Source: Prorocentrum cordatum
Taxonomy: Eukaryota > Sar > Dinophyceae > Prorocentrales > Prorocentraceae
Assembly (NCBI GenBank): GCA_963575745.1
Contig: CAUYUJ010022071.1
Location: forward strand, 301,064-365,063
Direction: 5' to 3'
DNA length: 64,000 nt
Position 1 is the first letter of the stretch. Every line of letters begins with the position of its first letter. Both the position numbers and the translations under genes were made by a program. The notes below the pieces were generated by a model that was not told the origin of the DNA, made no database searches, and was given only the letters and a program-made list of their open reading frames with translations. Of this stretch, positions 53,711 to 64,000 are shown piece after piece.

Positions 53711-56700
53711 ATGGCGTCGCTCAGCGCGGGGCTGGCGTGGATGATCGGCGTATCCTGCGCCCTCTCCGCTGGCGCACAAGACGCCTTGGTAGAGTACGGG
53801 GTGCCGCTTTGGGCCCACGAAGGAGGACTGAACGACCGACGCTTGTATTTCGCTGACGCGCAGTGCACCTACGCAAGCGTGCCGCTACCTTCTTCGGCCA
53901 TGCTGTGCACCACTACAACGGCCTCGAGTACCACTACAAAGTCGTCAACCACAAAAACGACAACTTCTGAATCGACAGGAACAATGACAACGACATCGAG
54001 CACCACGGCAAGTTCGGCGACTCAGACAACAGGAACCTCGATTACCACTACGGCCGTGACTGGTACAACATCAGAGACCACTATAACGAGAACTACGGTC
54101 TCAACCTTGACTACCACCTCTGGGACTACTACCTCTGGGACTACCACCTCCGGGACTACCACCTCTGGGACTACCACCACTGGGAGTTCTAGCAGCACGA
54201 CCTCTGACAGTTCCAGCACTACCGTGTCCTCGACAACGGAGACTTCCAGCACGACGGAGTCCATGACCTCCTCGACTTCTGTGAGTTCCAGCACCTCTGT
54301 GTCCTCGACGACTGCGAGTTCCAGCACGACGCGGTCCACCACCTCGGATACTTCGAGCACTACTGTGTCCTCGACGACTGCGAGTTCCAGCACGACGCGG
54401 TCCACGACCTCGGAGACTTCAAGCACTACCGTGTCCTCGACGTCCGCGAGTTCTAGTACGACGGTGTCCACGACCTCGGGGTCTTCGAGTTCCACCACGA
54501 CAGGGTCCTCCCAGACACCGCCGACGCCAGCACCAACGCCAGCGCCTACGCCAGCACCGACGCCAGCACCTACGTCAGCACCTACGCCAGCACCTACGCC
54601 AGCACCTACGCCAGCACCTACGCCCGCACCGACGCCAGCGCCAACCCCAGCACCAACGCCAGCACCAACGCTAGCACCGACGCCAGCGCCTACGCCAGCA
54701 CCGACGCCAGCGCCTACGCCAGCACCGACGCCAGCACCTACGCCAGCACCGACGCCAGCGCCAACTCCAGCACCAACGCCAGTGCCAACGCCAGCACCAA
54801 CGCCAGCGCCAACCCCGGCACCAACCCCAGCACCAACGCCAGCGCCAACCCCGGCACCAACGCCAGCGCCTACGCCAGCTCCGACGCCGGCACCCACGCC
54901 CGCACCGACGCCAGCGCCAACCCCAGCACCGACGCCAGCGCCTACGCCAGCACCGACGCCAGCACCTACGCCAGCACCGACGCCAGCGCCAACCCCAGCA
55001 CCAACGCCAGCACCTACGCCGGCACCGACGCCAGCGCCAACCCCAGCACCAACGCCAGCACCTACGCCCGCGCCGACGCCAGCACCAACGCCGGCACCAA
55101 CGCCAGCACCAACGCCAGCACCGACGCCAGCACCTACGCCCGCACCGACGCCAGCGCCTACGCCAGCACCGACGCCAGCACCGACGCCAGCACCAACGCC
55201 AGCACCTACGCCGGCACCGACGCTTGCACCAACGCCAGCGCCTACGCCAGCACCAACGCCGGCACCGACGCCAGCGCCGACTCCAGCACCAACACCTGCA
55301 CCAACAGCCATTCCTTCAACGACGGAGACTTCTAGCACGACGCGGTCGACGACTTCTGAAAGTTCCAGCACGTCCCGGTCCTCGACGACTGCGAGTTCCA
55401 GCACGACGCGGTCCACCACCTCGGACACTTCGAGCACTACTGTGTCCACGACCACTGCGAGTTCCAGCACGACGCGGTCCACCACCTCGGACACTTCGAG
55501 CACTACTGTGTCCACGACCACTGTGAGTTCCAGCACAACGCGGTCCACGACCTCGGAGACTTCGAGTAGCACTGTGTCCTCGACGACTGCGAGTTCCAGC
55601 ACGACGCGGTCCACGATCTCGGAGACTTCGAGCACTACTGTGTCCTCGACGCGGTCCACGACCTCGGAGACTTCGAGCACTACCGTGTCTTCCAGCACGA
55701 CGCGGTCCACGACCTCGGAGAGTTCTACATCTGCGACTTCGACATCTAGGACTTCCACGTCCGAGACTTCAAGCACTACCTTGTCCTCAACGACGGCGAG
55801 TTCCACCACGTCCGTAACGTCAATAACCACTACCACATCCGCCACATCTATTTCGACCACGACCAAAACGGCCACCTCGCTCACTTCCAGCACTACTACC
55901 ATATCAACTGTAACAACCACATCAGGTAGCACGATGTCCACGGTTTCTGCGACTACCACGTCCCATTTGACTTCGACCGACACAACCTCGACCCTGACGA
56001 CCTCTACGATCACCTCTACGGAGACAAGCGTGACCACCACCACAACTGTGGCGTTCTGTACCACTTGCGGCCTGTACCCGCTGCAGAATTGCGAATCTGT
56101 CAGCGCGGGAGAGTCGTGCCAAGGTATCCCCATGCAGACGCAGTGTGTCAGCCAGGACATCCCCGTGCTCACGTGCCCGAACGGGACTGGGCGACACCAA
56201 GCGCCAGAGCTGTCGAACGGCAGCTACCCCGAAGTGCTGTGCAGGGTGTGCGGCACTCCTGTCCTCACCGCCGACTCGGACCCCCAGGCCTTCGTGTACA
56301 CTGGCAACCTGACATTCGGCCAGAACCAGCTCAGCGGATGGGTGACCGAGACGATGGTGATCGGGTACGAGCTGTACTGGACGTATGGAGATGGCGTGAA
56401 GGCGGATCAGATCGGCTACGTGGAAGTGGACGCCGATGCACCAGCTACTGTCGACGGCTGCTGCCACGAGGATCACTACACCGTGGCGTTGATCAGCGTC
56501 GACATCCGAGGGACCCATGTCATGATTGTCCCCGTCGTGGAAGGGCTGGCCAAGACAGCGGTCGCGAGCTACTCACTGCCCCAAGGGGTCGAGGTGCCTC
56601 TGCTGTCTCTGGACGATGACAGCGAGTGCCCGCCAATGGCCGCGTATCTCTACCCTTCAGACCCCATCGGCGAGTGCACTACCACAGTACAAACAACCAC

Positions 56701-58456
56701 CTTCACCACGTCCACATCCTCGACCGTCACATCTGTTACCAGCACCTTGACCAGTACTACGGCAACCAGTACGTGGTCGAGCACAACCACAGACACGTCA
56801 ACCACTTCCACCACCGAGTCGAGCACAACTAAGACATCAATCACCTCGACTATTACAACAGTCTCATCAGTCACAACCACTGAAACCACAACCACGGCTG
56901 GCACGCTGACCTCCGCGACGGAGACTTCTCTCACCGCGACTACCTTCTCCGCGACCACCACGTCGAAGACTTCCATCACCGCCACTACTACTAGCACCGG
57001 AAGCTCGACGTCGGCAACTTCCACAACCCAGACTTCCACATTGTCCGTGACACCGACGACCACCACCAGGACGACGTACACGTCGACCAGGACCACGATT
57101 ACTACTACAGGCACGTCCTCGTCAGCCACGTCCACGTCAGCCACGTCCTCGTCAGTCACGTCCACGTCAGCCACGTCCGCGTCGTACACAACAGTGTCGG
57201 GCACGTCCGCGTCAGGCACGACGCTGACTCTGACTGGTGTGAGTGCAACGTTGACGACCACCAGCGCGTCATCAACATCGACCATAACAACAACGGGGAC
57301 ATCTTCATCGACAGTATCAAGCACACTCACCACAATCAGCAATCGAACGATGACGACCACTAGCGGAACCAGTAGCTCTACGTCCATCACCAATACCAGT
57401 ACCACTGAAACTTCCATCACCGTTACGTCTACCACTGCCACGACTACCACTGCCACGTCGACTACTACCATGACCACCACTGCCACGTCGACTACCACTA
57501 TCACGGAGACCACAGCGACCACAACTATCACGGAGACCACCACCACAGTGATAGAGTGCGAGATATGTGCGATGAGTTTCTTCACTGGTTGCACCTTCGA
57601 TGCCAACGACGCCCCCGGAAAGATCCTGCCCGGGGTACCTTGCACGCAGACCTTCGACTCGGAGGAGCTGGACATGTCCAACAAGTTCTACGTCGAGCCG
57701 AGCCCGTGCATCGAGTACGAGGGCAGCCTGTCGATGACATGCCCAGCCGGCAACAGCGTCGTGGACCGCGCCGCGGTGTGGGAGACCGCGGCGCCGTGGG
57801 AGCAGTGGTACGACCTGCACCAGGCGCTCCCGCAGGTTGTTTGCCAGGTCTGCGACATGATCCTCAGCTCGGACGAAGACCTGGCAGAGAATCAGGTCAC
57901 GTTCACCCTTACGTTCGGCCCGAACATGGTCCATGGCGAGATCAACCAGATGGACGTCCAGGGGTACGAGGTGTACTGGGTCGACGCATATGACGTAATC
58001 GTTGACAACACGCCTGCGGCGAGCGTCGCGAAGCCGAGCGGCGCGTCGGAGAACGTGAAGTCCAGCTGTGGTTGTGATGCCTCCAAGTACTCGGTCTCGT
58101 TCGCAAGCGTGCCAGTCCCAGCGGGCGCGGATGGCCTCATGGTGGTGCCGAAGGACAACAACGGCTACACCATGCCCGTTGGTCTAGTCGCCAGCTTTTC
58201 TGACACGTGGACGACAAGCACTCTGACCAGCACCACTCGGTCGACAACCACCGCTACTGGCACCACGGACACCAACAGCATAACTAGCCTCACTTCGACC
58301 TTCGTCACCGCTGGCCCCACCGAGACGGCCACGGGGACCACGACGGCCTTCGTCTTACCGCCAACGGTCAATTCGAATGCTCCTGGTTTTGCGCAGCTGT
58401 CGGCGAACGTGCTGGCCTTCTTGATTGCGGCGGTCACCACGTCCTCTTTCGTGTAA
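53711..58456 (+). CDS. Mucin-like APTP surface protein, copy 4
   Basis: 1581 residues with the same plan as copies 2 and 3, and the same length despite an exchange in the linker after the APTP tract. One [20 protein letters not shown] repeat is gained at about 55450-55510 and one [17 protein letters not shown] repeat is lost further on. Scattered substitutions include VPLWAHEGG for [14 protein letters not shown] for SQSTG, VDNTPA for VDSTPA and FLIAAV for FLIVAV in the hydrophobic tail. Some of these match copy 1 rather than copies 2 and 3, so sequence has been exchanged between units. Both Cys-rich modules keep every cysteine. Role inferred as for copy 2. Confidence 0.85.
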   Translation: MASLSAGLAWMIGVSCALSAGAQDALVEYGVPLWAHEGGLNDRRLYFADAQCTYASVPLPSSAMLCTTTTASSTTTKSSTTKTTTSESTGTMTTTSSTTASSATQTTGTSITTTAVTGTTSETTITRTTVSTLTTTSGTTTSGTTTSGTTTSGTTTTGSSSSTTSDSSSTTVSSTTETSSTTESMTSSTSVSSSTSVSSTTASSSTTRSTTSDTSSTTVSSTTASSSTTRSTTSETSSTTVSSTSASSSTTVSTTSGSSSSTTTGSSQTPPTPAPTPAPTPAPTPAPTSAPTPAPTPAPTPAPTPAPTPAPTPAPTPAPTLAPTPAPTPAPTPAPTPAPTPAPTPAPTPAPTPAPTPVPTPAPTPAPTPAPTPAPTPAPTPAPTPAPTPAPTPAPTPAPTPAPTPAPTPAPTPAPTPAPTPAPTPAPTPAPTPAPTPAPTPAPTPAPTPAPTPAPTPAPTPAPTPAPTPAPTPAPTPAPTPAPTPAPTPAPTPAPTPAPTPAPTLAPTPAPTPAPTPAPTPAPTPAPTPAPTAIPSTTETSSTTRSTTSESSSTSRSSTTASSSTTRSTTSDTSSTTVSTTTASSSTTRSTTSDTSSTTVSTTTVSSSTTRSTTSETSSSTVSSTTASSSTTRSTISETSSTTVSSTRSTTSETSSTTVSSSTTRSTTSESSTSATSTSRTSTSETSSTTLSSTTASSTTSVTSITTTTSATSISTTTKTATSLTSSTTTISTVTTTSGSTMSTVSATTTSHLTSTDTTSTLTTSTITSTETSVTTTTTVAFCTTCGLYPLQNCESVSAGESCQGIPMQTQCVSQDIPVLTCPNGTGRHQAPELSNGSYPEVLCRVCGTPVLTADSDPQAFVYTGNLTFGQNQLSGWVTETMVIGYELYWTYGDGVKADQIGYVEVDADAPATVDGCCHEDHYTVALISVDIRGTHVMIVPVVEGLAKTAVASYSLPQGVEVPLLSLDDDSECPPMAAYLYPSDPIGECTTTVQTTTFTTSTSSTVTSVTSTLTSTTATSTWSSTTTDTSTTSTTESSTTKTSITSTITTVSSVTTTETTTTAGTLTSATETSLTATTFSATTTSKTSITATTTSTGSSTSATSTTQTSTLSVTPTTTTRTTYTSTRTTITTTGTSSSATSTSATSSSVTSTSATSASYTTVSGTSASGTTLTLTGVSATLTTTSASSTSTITTTGTSSSTVSSTLTTISNRTMTTTSGTSSSTSITNTSTTETSITVTSTTATTTTATSTTTMTTTATSTTTITETTATTTITETTTTVIECEICAMSFFTGCTFDANDAPGKILPGVPCTQTFDSEELDMSNKFYVEPSPCIEYEGSLSMTCPAGNSVVDRAAVWETAAPWEQWYDLHQALPQVVCQVCDMILSSDEDLAENQVTFTLTFGPNMVHGEINQMDVQGYEVYWVDAYDVIVDNTPAASVAKPSGASENVKSSCGCDASKYSVSFASVPVPAGADGLMVVPKDNNGYTMPVGLVASFSDTWTTSTLTSTTRSTTTATGTTDTNSITSLTSTFVTAGPTETATGTTTAFVLPPTVNSNAPGFAQLSANVLAFLIAAVTTSSFV

Positions 58457-59690
58457 GTGCTGCTTCCAGCCAGCCCGACATGAGCAAGGTCTAGCTTGCA
58501 ATCAGGCCCTGCCTCCGGCTAGGAGGGAGGGAGGAGGGTAGCCAGGTGCACCTCGTGGAAGCCACAGGGTAGATTGAAGTCTTAGTCGGGCTCTTCTCGA
58601 CTTCGGATTGCTTGCAAGAGTCGCAGCCGTTCCCAGCCGGCCACAACACGTGGCGCGCACGCCATCCTAACTATAGATGGGCCGGGAACCGCTTCCTTTT
58701 TTGCCCGGCGGCCCACCAGCTGCTGCTGCCGCCCGCGATGCAGGGGCGAGGCGCGAGGCACGACGTCCTGCGCCATCCGCCCGGCGTCTGTGGGCCCTCC
58801 ACCCTGACGAGCAGCCAGGAGGCCACGCTGGACCTTCCAGCCATCTTGGCCCTGCGGGCGGCCCTCTGTGGCACCCGCCGCGGGCTCCTTGCCTCCCCAT
58901 CACTGGCTGGCGCCTCGGTTCTGCTCCATCTTTCCTGCCCCCAGCCTGCTCCGTTCGAACGGGGCGCTGCGAAAGTCCCCTCTTCTCTCTAGGCGTGCCC
59001 TGCCCCCCCACCTCGCCCGCGCACCTGCCTCGGGCTATGGTGTCGGTGGGACCCAGGCGCGCTTGTACTGTACTGTGTGTGTGTGCCGCCTCCGCCGTGG
59101 CGACGCGCCCGCGGAAGCATCTTGCGGTATGAGCGTCCGTGACGGGTTTGGTCTGGCCATGCCCTCTGGACAACGCTGTGCCACCTGGCGTCTCGGCTAT
59201 ATGTCGGCGGCGAGCGAGGGGGGGAAGTGAGAAGGAGAAGGCCTTCTCAGAAGGTTCGGAAATCATCGGTCTTCTGAGAAGGGTTCTAAGCTTTCTTCGA
59301 AGACAGAAAAACGTCTCAGAAGGCGCAAGGGCTTCTGAGAAGTCCCGCCGCCTTCTGAGAAGGCCTTCTCCTTCTCGCTTCCCCCCCTCGTTCGACGCCG
59401 AATCTGACGCCCCAGGGCATGTTGTTTTGCTTCTGGTCGTTCTTGCTGTTTTTTGTTGCGCAGCTCGGTGGCATGATTGCGTCGCCGGCCTCGGCGGAGC
59501 AGCGTGCCGTGCACCGTCCTATCACTGCCCGCGTCTACCGCCCCACAGCCAAGCCTTGATGCCCGCTTCCGTCTTCTCCCCGCGCAAAACAAGATGGTGG
59601 TCCCGAGTTGGAACCAGGTGTTTTCACGCGTCCAGGCCACCCAGGTGGATATCTGCTATGGTGGCCTCGAGCTGGAACCGCGGTCGCGGT
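58457..59690 (+). other. Unit 4 3' UTR-like region, truncated spacer
   Basis: Matches the other units to about 59195, is interrupted by a MITE (59204-59401), then resumes (GACGCCCCAGGGCATGTTGT) more diverged to about 59580. Two units of the 64-bp satellite (AGATGGTGGTCCCGAGTTGG onward) end the array at about 59690. The AAGAGGCCCC spacer block and further satellite are absent. Confidence 0.65.
59204..59401. mobile_element. MITE with 51-bp terminal inverted repeats
   Basis: The ends 59204-59254 and 59351-59401 are inverted repeats matching at 48 of 51 positions (TCGGCGGCGAGCGAGG outermost, CTTCTCAGAAGG innermost). The 96-bp interior has more CTTCTGAGAAG palindromes. Units 1-3 have an uninterrupted sequence at this point (GTTATTTGACGCC), so it is a true insertion. 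The flanks ATATG and ATCTG resemble a 5-bp target duplication of ATTTG. It has no coding capacity. Confidence 0.8.
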
Positions 59691-59699
59691 CGTCGCTGT

Positions 59700-60262
59700 C
59701 CGCCGTCGTTGTCGGCGTCGGCGTTTCGGCCCGCCCTTGCTCGATGCATGTCGCCTCGGTTGGACTCGCCCTCATCATTTCGCCCTGTTGCGCAACATAG
59801 ACTTTTCACAATATTCCGACTGCAGTCAGCTCTGGGCGAGCAATGCGCCCAGGCAGCTCGAGCTTGAGGCCCAGCTCAGCTGTGTCAGGATTCGGATGCA
59901 AGGGAAGATCTGATTCACGACGCAACAGAGCGCAGAACTGTGCATATTCGCCCCCGTTCGTTTCGTCCCGTTTCCGAACTGAATCGGATATGGAGTTCGA
60001 GCTGGTCGAGCGCCCCGCGCGTTTCGATTGCGGCCAGATCTGAGTTATGCGTTCAGGCAGTTCGAGCTTAAGATCCGGATCAGTTCGATCGGGATTATTG
60101 CGCCACAGACGACCTCATCCACAATGCAAGGTATGACGCGTCCCACTTTATTGCAGCTTAGCGCAGCCCCTGGCACTGGACATTACCATCGCTACCTCGT
60201 CCGTGCTTCATATTCCATGCTTCACATTGTTGTATCCCTTTTCGGGGTTCTTTGGTAGATCA
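59700..60262. repeat. Diverged 430-bp module remnants
   Basis: CAGGCAGCTCGAGCTTGAGG (about 59850) and GTTCAGGCAGTTCGAGCTTA with AGATCCGGATCAGTTCG (about 60050) match the conserved block of the module. The variant GAGCGCCCCGCGCGTTTCGA links it to the 18.3 kb copy. The tail TTTTCGGGGTTCTTTGGTAG is present. Confidence 0.6.
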
Positions 60263-60439
60263 TGTTTTACCCGAAGGCCCTACGGCACTATCAAGGACGA
60301 TCTGTCAGCCCCATATTCCTTCTCCCGCCAAGTCTCGCGTGTCAGCGGTCGCATGTTGGTTGGCCCCACCCTACTCCCTCTGCTCCGCATCCGCCCCCCC
60401 GGGAGGTTCAAAAGTGCCAGGATGCTCTTGGAGACGTCC

Positions 60440-60700
60440 GGAGTCTCTTGGAGTCGGGGGCGGCAAAGAGGGGGGTGATGACTTCGGGGGGGGGGGGGAG
60501 GACATCATGGCGCGGACCATGATATTTCCTCAGATTTCACGGCGTCTCTTTTTGTTTCATTGCGTCCCTGGCCCCCCCCTTTCTGGGCCGCGCACGTGCC
60601 GCTGGCCATGAGTTGCGCCACCCCCTCTTGGACGACCCCCTCTCGGCCGCCCCCGATGGGCCCCCCCCCCCCCCCCCGATGGACGAGACAGACGTGCGAG
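60440..60700. repeat. Dispersed GC-rich repeat, copy 2
   Basis: AGTCGGGGGCGGCAAAGA, ACATCATGGCGCGGACCATG, TTTCATTGCGTCCCTGGCCC, GGGCCGCGCACGTGCCGCTG and TCTTGGACGACCCCCTCT follow the same order as at 19.6 kb. It includes homopolymers of G and C. The next 260 bases to 60960 hold nothing recognised. Confidence 0.7.
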
Positions 60701-60964
60701 GATCTCGATTCTCGGTCGGCCATCTCCCTCGCCGGGCCCTGGAGCCCGCCCGAAAAATCCGCGGCCAGGGCCCCTCCCTGGAGTCCCGAACGCTCCCGCT
60801 CGAGGTCAGTCTCGCTCAGGAGGGGAACAAAAACACAGACACAGATTCACCGGCGCTTCCCAGGAAAGCATGGGAAGATACGAGGAGTGTGGGGGAAGAC
60901 GACAACCCAGAGAATATGGGAAGATAGGGGGATCCAATATGGGAGAATAGGGGGATCCTCAGAT

Positions 60965-61625
60965 TTGTGTCTATTTATCTGTGTGTGTGTGTCTGGTGTA
61001 TGTCTGTGTGTGTCTGCTGTGTGTGTGTGTCTGTGTGTGTCTGTGTGTGTGTGTGTCTGTGTGTGTGTCTGTGTGTGTGTCTGTGTGTGTCTGTGTGTGT
61101 GTGTGTCTGTGTATGTGTCGGTGTGTGTGTGTGTGTGCCGCTGTGTGTGTGTGTCGGTGTGTGTGTGTCTGTGTGTGTGTCTGCGTGTGTGTCTGTGTGT
61201 GTTTGTGTCTGTGTGTCTGTGTGTCTCTGTGTGTCTCTGTGTGTCTCTGTGTGTCTCTGTGTGTCTCTGTGTGTCTCTGTGTGTCTCTGTGTGTCTCTGT
61301 GTGTCTCTGTGTGTCTCTGTGTGTCTGTGTGTCTCTGTGTGTCTGTGTGTTTGTGTGTCTGTGTGTCTGTGTGTTTGTGTGTCTGTGTGTCTGTGTGGTT
61401 GGGTGCGTGGGTGCGTGGGTGCGTGGGTGTGTGTGTGTGTGCGTGTGCGTGTGCGTGTGCGTTTGCGTGTGCGTGTGCGCGTGCGTGTGCGTGTGCGCCT
61501 GCGTGTGCGTGTGCGCGTGCGTGTGCGTGTGTGATTGTGTGTGTGTGTTGTATGTTGTGTGTGTGTTGTGTGTTGTGTGTGTGTTGTGTGTTGTGTGTTG
61601 TGTGTGTTGTGTGTGCGTGTGTCCC
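60965..61625. repeat. (TGTGTCTG)n and (GT)n microsatellite
   Basis: TGTGTCTG, TGTGTCTC and TGCGTGTG blocks follow each other, ending in GTGTTGTGTG. Long Cys/Val and Thr/His open frames here are repeat artefacts. Confidence 0.95.
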
Positions 61626-61839
61626 TGGGCCCCTTTACTCGCCCGTCTCGGTCCGACTCGATTTCGGCTTCCCGGCTGCCCGAGGCGGCCCGACGCTTGC
61701 ACGGCGTTGTTTTCTTATAAACCCTGGCGCGGCCGAGAGCCGATCCTCCGATTTTGACCCCGCCCCCCTGCGGCCCGAGTCGGTCCGCAGTCAGATCCGA
61801 TCTGGCCTTCCGAGGCGGGAACCCAGACATGATCGCGTC

Positions 61840-62015
61840 GTGAAAAAATCAGGACGGGAGTTTTTGGCTATTTTCGGCTCTGGGGGGCCCTCGCCGGGCC
61901 TCGGGACCGTCAAAAAATGCTTCAGGACGAAAAACCGGCCCCAGGGAAAGAGTCGAGGTTTCCAGGGGCGCCGTCCTGAAAAAATCAGGGCGTCGCATGT
62001 CTGGGAATGGATCCA
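61840..62015. repeat. 170-bp dispersed repeat, copy 5
   Basis: GAAAAAATCAGGACGGGAG, CCCTCGCCGGGCCTCGGGAC, GACGAAAAACCGGCCC and GAAAAAATCAGGGCGTCG with GTCTGGGA. This is the best-preserved match to the copy at 19.9 kb. The next 240 bases have no recognised feature. Confidence 0.7.
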
Positions 62016-62261
62016 TAACCACCGCCTGGGGTATCGATCTTCGCGGACCTCCACAGGCGGTGGATATGGATACATGTGGGCCCCCGGTGTCCAAAGTCGG
62101 AGGCTGGGGGGCGTGAACGGAAGTGGCCCCAACCGGGAAATCGGTTCTGGTGTCCGTTCGTGTCGTGCGTGCGGGCGGGGCGAAGCTGCGAGAGTTCCTG
62201 CACTGATAGGGGCCAAATTGAGCCCAAAGGGCCGCCCCCCCCTCCCGGGCGGGCGCGTGGT

Positions 62262-62425
62262 TGTCCCGCGGTTGTCTCGATGGTTGTCTCGATGGTTGTC
62301 CCGATGGTTGTCCCGATGGTTGTCCCGATGGTTGTCCCCATGTTTGTCCCGATGGTTGTCCCGATGGTTGTCACGATGGTTTTCCTGATGGTTGTCCCGA
62401 TGGTTGTTCCGATGATTGTCTTGAG
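62262..62425. repeat. 12-bp GATGGTTGTCCC minisatellite
   Basis: GATGGTTGTCCC and close variants (GATGGTTGTCTC, GATGGTTTTCCT) repeat about a dozen times. 12-bp periodicity leaves every frame open, giving Met/Val-rich or Asn/His/Arg-rich products that are not called as genes. Confidence 0.9.
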
Positions 62426-62465
62426 ATAGATAGATCCATCTACATAGTTTATATAGATGAAGAAA

Positions 62466-62505
62466 ACATATATATATATACATACATACATACACATACA
62501 AGACT
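62466..62505. repeat. (TA)n/(CATA)n microsatellite
   Basis: ATATATATATACATACATAC and CATACACATACAAG. A short unique AT-richer stretch follows to about 62695, with no gene recognised. Confidence 0.85.
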
Positions 62506-62699
62506 GCAGTGGCGCTTCGCGCCATGCACCTTGGTCCTTGAAGTTTGGAATGCAGGCGGAATGGCAGGAAGGTCAAGCCGACAATTTAGCGATAACTCCT
62601 GGTTGCCTTTTCCGGCACCGCCGCTATAATTATGTTATTCGTTATCTTTCCTCCACGCTTATTGTTCCTTATTTTCGCCATACCCTGCGCATTCTCCCC

Positions 62700-63430
62700 A
62701 TCCTCCTCAGCTCTTTTTTGCGGAGGTTCCTCCTTGGAGAGCCTCTAGGGGCCTCACAAAAGTTGTTTCGGGCTTTCTGAAGGCCTTCTGGAGGCCTCCT
62801 GGGCGTATTCTGGGGGCCTCCGGGGGCTTCCTCGGGCCACCGTGCCTCCAACCGCCGTCTCCCTGAACGACCGAATCACGTTTTGGAATTCTTCGGAGGG
62901 TGTCTTTGGGCCATCTTGGGCCGCCATGGGGCTCTCTGAGGGCCATCTTGGACCCGCGTTGTGCCGTTTTGGGGCTCTCTTGGACTGCTTGGAAGCCCTT
63001 TCGGACGGTTGTGGGGCGATTTGGGAGCCTCCCAGGCGGCTTCGGACGCTCGGAAGACCGCCGTCTTGGAGCGTCGGGAAGCCGAAAAGAGGATAACCCC
63101 AAAATTCGCCAAAAACCCACAGAAAATCAATTATTTTTGCGTCGGGGGGGCCTTCTTGGAAGTGCTCTTGGAGGCCTTTGCGGCCGTCCTGGAGGCCTCT
63201 TGGGCCATCTTGAGGTCACCTCGGTCACTCTTGGAGCGCTCTTGTGCTGTCTTGGGAGTCTCTGGGACGTCTCCGATGACCCCCCTGATCGCCTTAAGTG
63301 TGCTGGGAAGGCTTGGCAAAACGCCTTGCGATGCCCAGTGGCCGCTTCGAGGCCCGTCCGGAGGGCCCCAGAGCCCCAGGTCCTGGGAGTCCGGTTTTTT
63401 TTTTGGGGGGGGGGACGGGTTTTCCCCCCG
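62700..63430 (-). repeat. Spacer-type AAGAGGCC repeat, inverted orientation
   Basis: GGAGGCCTCTTGGGCCATCT, GGCCGTCCTGGAGGCC and TCTTGGGAGTCTC are the reverse complement of the motifs in the spacers of the gene array (CCCAAGAGGCC, CCAAGACGGCC). It is only family-level similarity. Confidence 0.6.
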
Positions 63431-63457
63431 CCCGGGCTTATAAAAATATGGGAAGAG

Positions 63458-63459
<2 letters not shown>

Positions 63460-63499
<40 letters not shown>
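63460..63499. repeat. (AT)n microsatellite, 40 bp
   Basis: Pure alternating AT of about 20 dinucleotides, lying between the inverted and direct arms of the spacer-type repeat. Confidence 0.98.
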
Positions 63500-63502
<3 letters not shown>

Positions 63503-63559
63503 CCTTTATCCTATAAAATTACATCCGGCAACCCCCCCGGCAAATCCACACTGGCCGGA

Positions 63560-64000
63560 CCACGCCAACATAGTACCCATGAAGGCTCCAAAATGGCTCA
63601 GGAAGGCCTCCAAAATTGCTCCCGGATCGTCCAGGAGGCCTCCACGCTGGCCCTATTACAACCCATAGGCACCCAAGACGGCCCCAAGAGAGCCCCACGA
63701 CGACCCAATAGCCCTCCAACACTTCCAAGATAGCTTCCAAGACGGCCCGAAGCGCCCCACGAGGGCCCCCAATCGGCACCGCAAAGCTCCCAACACAGCC
63801 TCCGACGGCGTCAGACGGGCCAGGACCCCCATGAAACGGCACAGGAAGCCCCCAAGAACCCCCAAAGAGACCCCAAGAGGCCCGAGAAGGCTCCCAACAC
63901 GGTCCCACGAGGCCCCCGACAAACTTCCTGGAAGCCGCGAGAATGCCACAAGATTCTCCAACAGGGCCTCCTCGTAATATTCTCCGCCTCCTCTTCTTCA
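63560..64000 (+). repeat. Spacer-type AAGAGGCC repeat, direct orientation
   Basis: CCCAAGACGGCCCCAAGAGA, CCAAGAGGCCCGAGAAGG and related short units run to the window end in the same orientation as in the array spacers. Confidence 0.65.

Larger units (their letters stand above)
28909..59690 (+). repeat. Tandem array of four ~8.2-kb gene units
   Basis: The SL relicts start at 28909, 37129, 45375 and 53625, giving periods of 8220, 8246 and 8250 bp. Units 2, 3 and 4 are nearly identical throughout gene and spacer. Unit 1 is more diverged in its relict, Thr/Ser linker and APTP tract. Unit 4's spacer breaks down after about 59690. Tandem arrays of near-identical genes are typical of dinoflagellate nuclear genomes. 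Confidence 0.95.

Noticed and set aside
63436-63450. TATAAAAATATG as a TATA-box promoter
   Set aside because: It lies next to an (AT)n tract with no gene downstream, and canonical TATA boxes are not typical of dinoflagellates.

Overview
The window reads as dinoflagellate nuclear DNA. The evidence is: relicts of the dinoflagellate spliced leader (DinoSL) in front of a tandemly repeated gene, a GC-rich sequence crowded with satellites and microsatellites, a gene array with 8.2 kb periods, and a split gene whose four introns are flanked by short direct repeats instead of GT-AG ends. A Prorocentrum-like genome is a guess only. No tRNA, rRNA, CRISPR array or bacterial-type operon was seen.

Layout. 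1-7.5 kb: a LINE-like retrotransposon with an ORF1-like zinc/coiled-coil protein and an ORF2 carrying endonuclease, reverse transcriptase and RNase H; ORF2 is broken once in a T7 run, and a 73-bp satellite sits between the ORFs. 7.5-9.5 kb: a decayed coding region of unknown function, then trinucleotide repeats. 9.7-12 kb: two palindromic MITE-like elements and the first copies of several satellite families (a 75-bp repeat, a 430-bp module and a 170-bp repeat). 12.8-20.6 kb: one secreted EGF plus glycoside-hydrolase-like beta-propeller gene, rebuilt here from five exons (403 codons plus stop). Its introns are made of GT/GGA microsatellites and the same satellite families. 21.2-25.5 kb: a 42-bp satellite array interrupted by a dead LINE on the minus strand. 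25.5-28.9 kb: more satellites, ending in a 64-bp family.

28.9-59.7 kb: four head-to-tail units of about 8.2 kb. Each holds one gene for a mucin-like surface protein: signal peptide, Thr/Ser-rich stalk, a long APTP tract, two homologous Cys-rich modules and a hydrophobic C-terminus. Units 2-4 are intact and nearly identical; unit 1 has a frameshift. Each gene is preceded by a DinoSL relict, and units 2 and 3 end in a short A-run. The satellite at both edges matches over 19 bp, as expected for a retroposed mRNA that was later amplified in tandem. Unit 4 alone carries a MITE with 51-bp inverted repeats in its 3' spacer.

59.7-64 kb: remnants of the satellite families, GT repeats, and inverted copies of a spacer repeat around an (AT)n tract. 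No operon logic applies. The common themes are LINE-driven retroposition, tandem amplification and short inverted-repeat elements shaping both introns and spacers.
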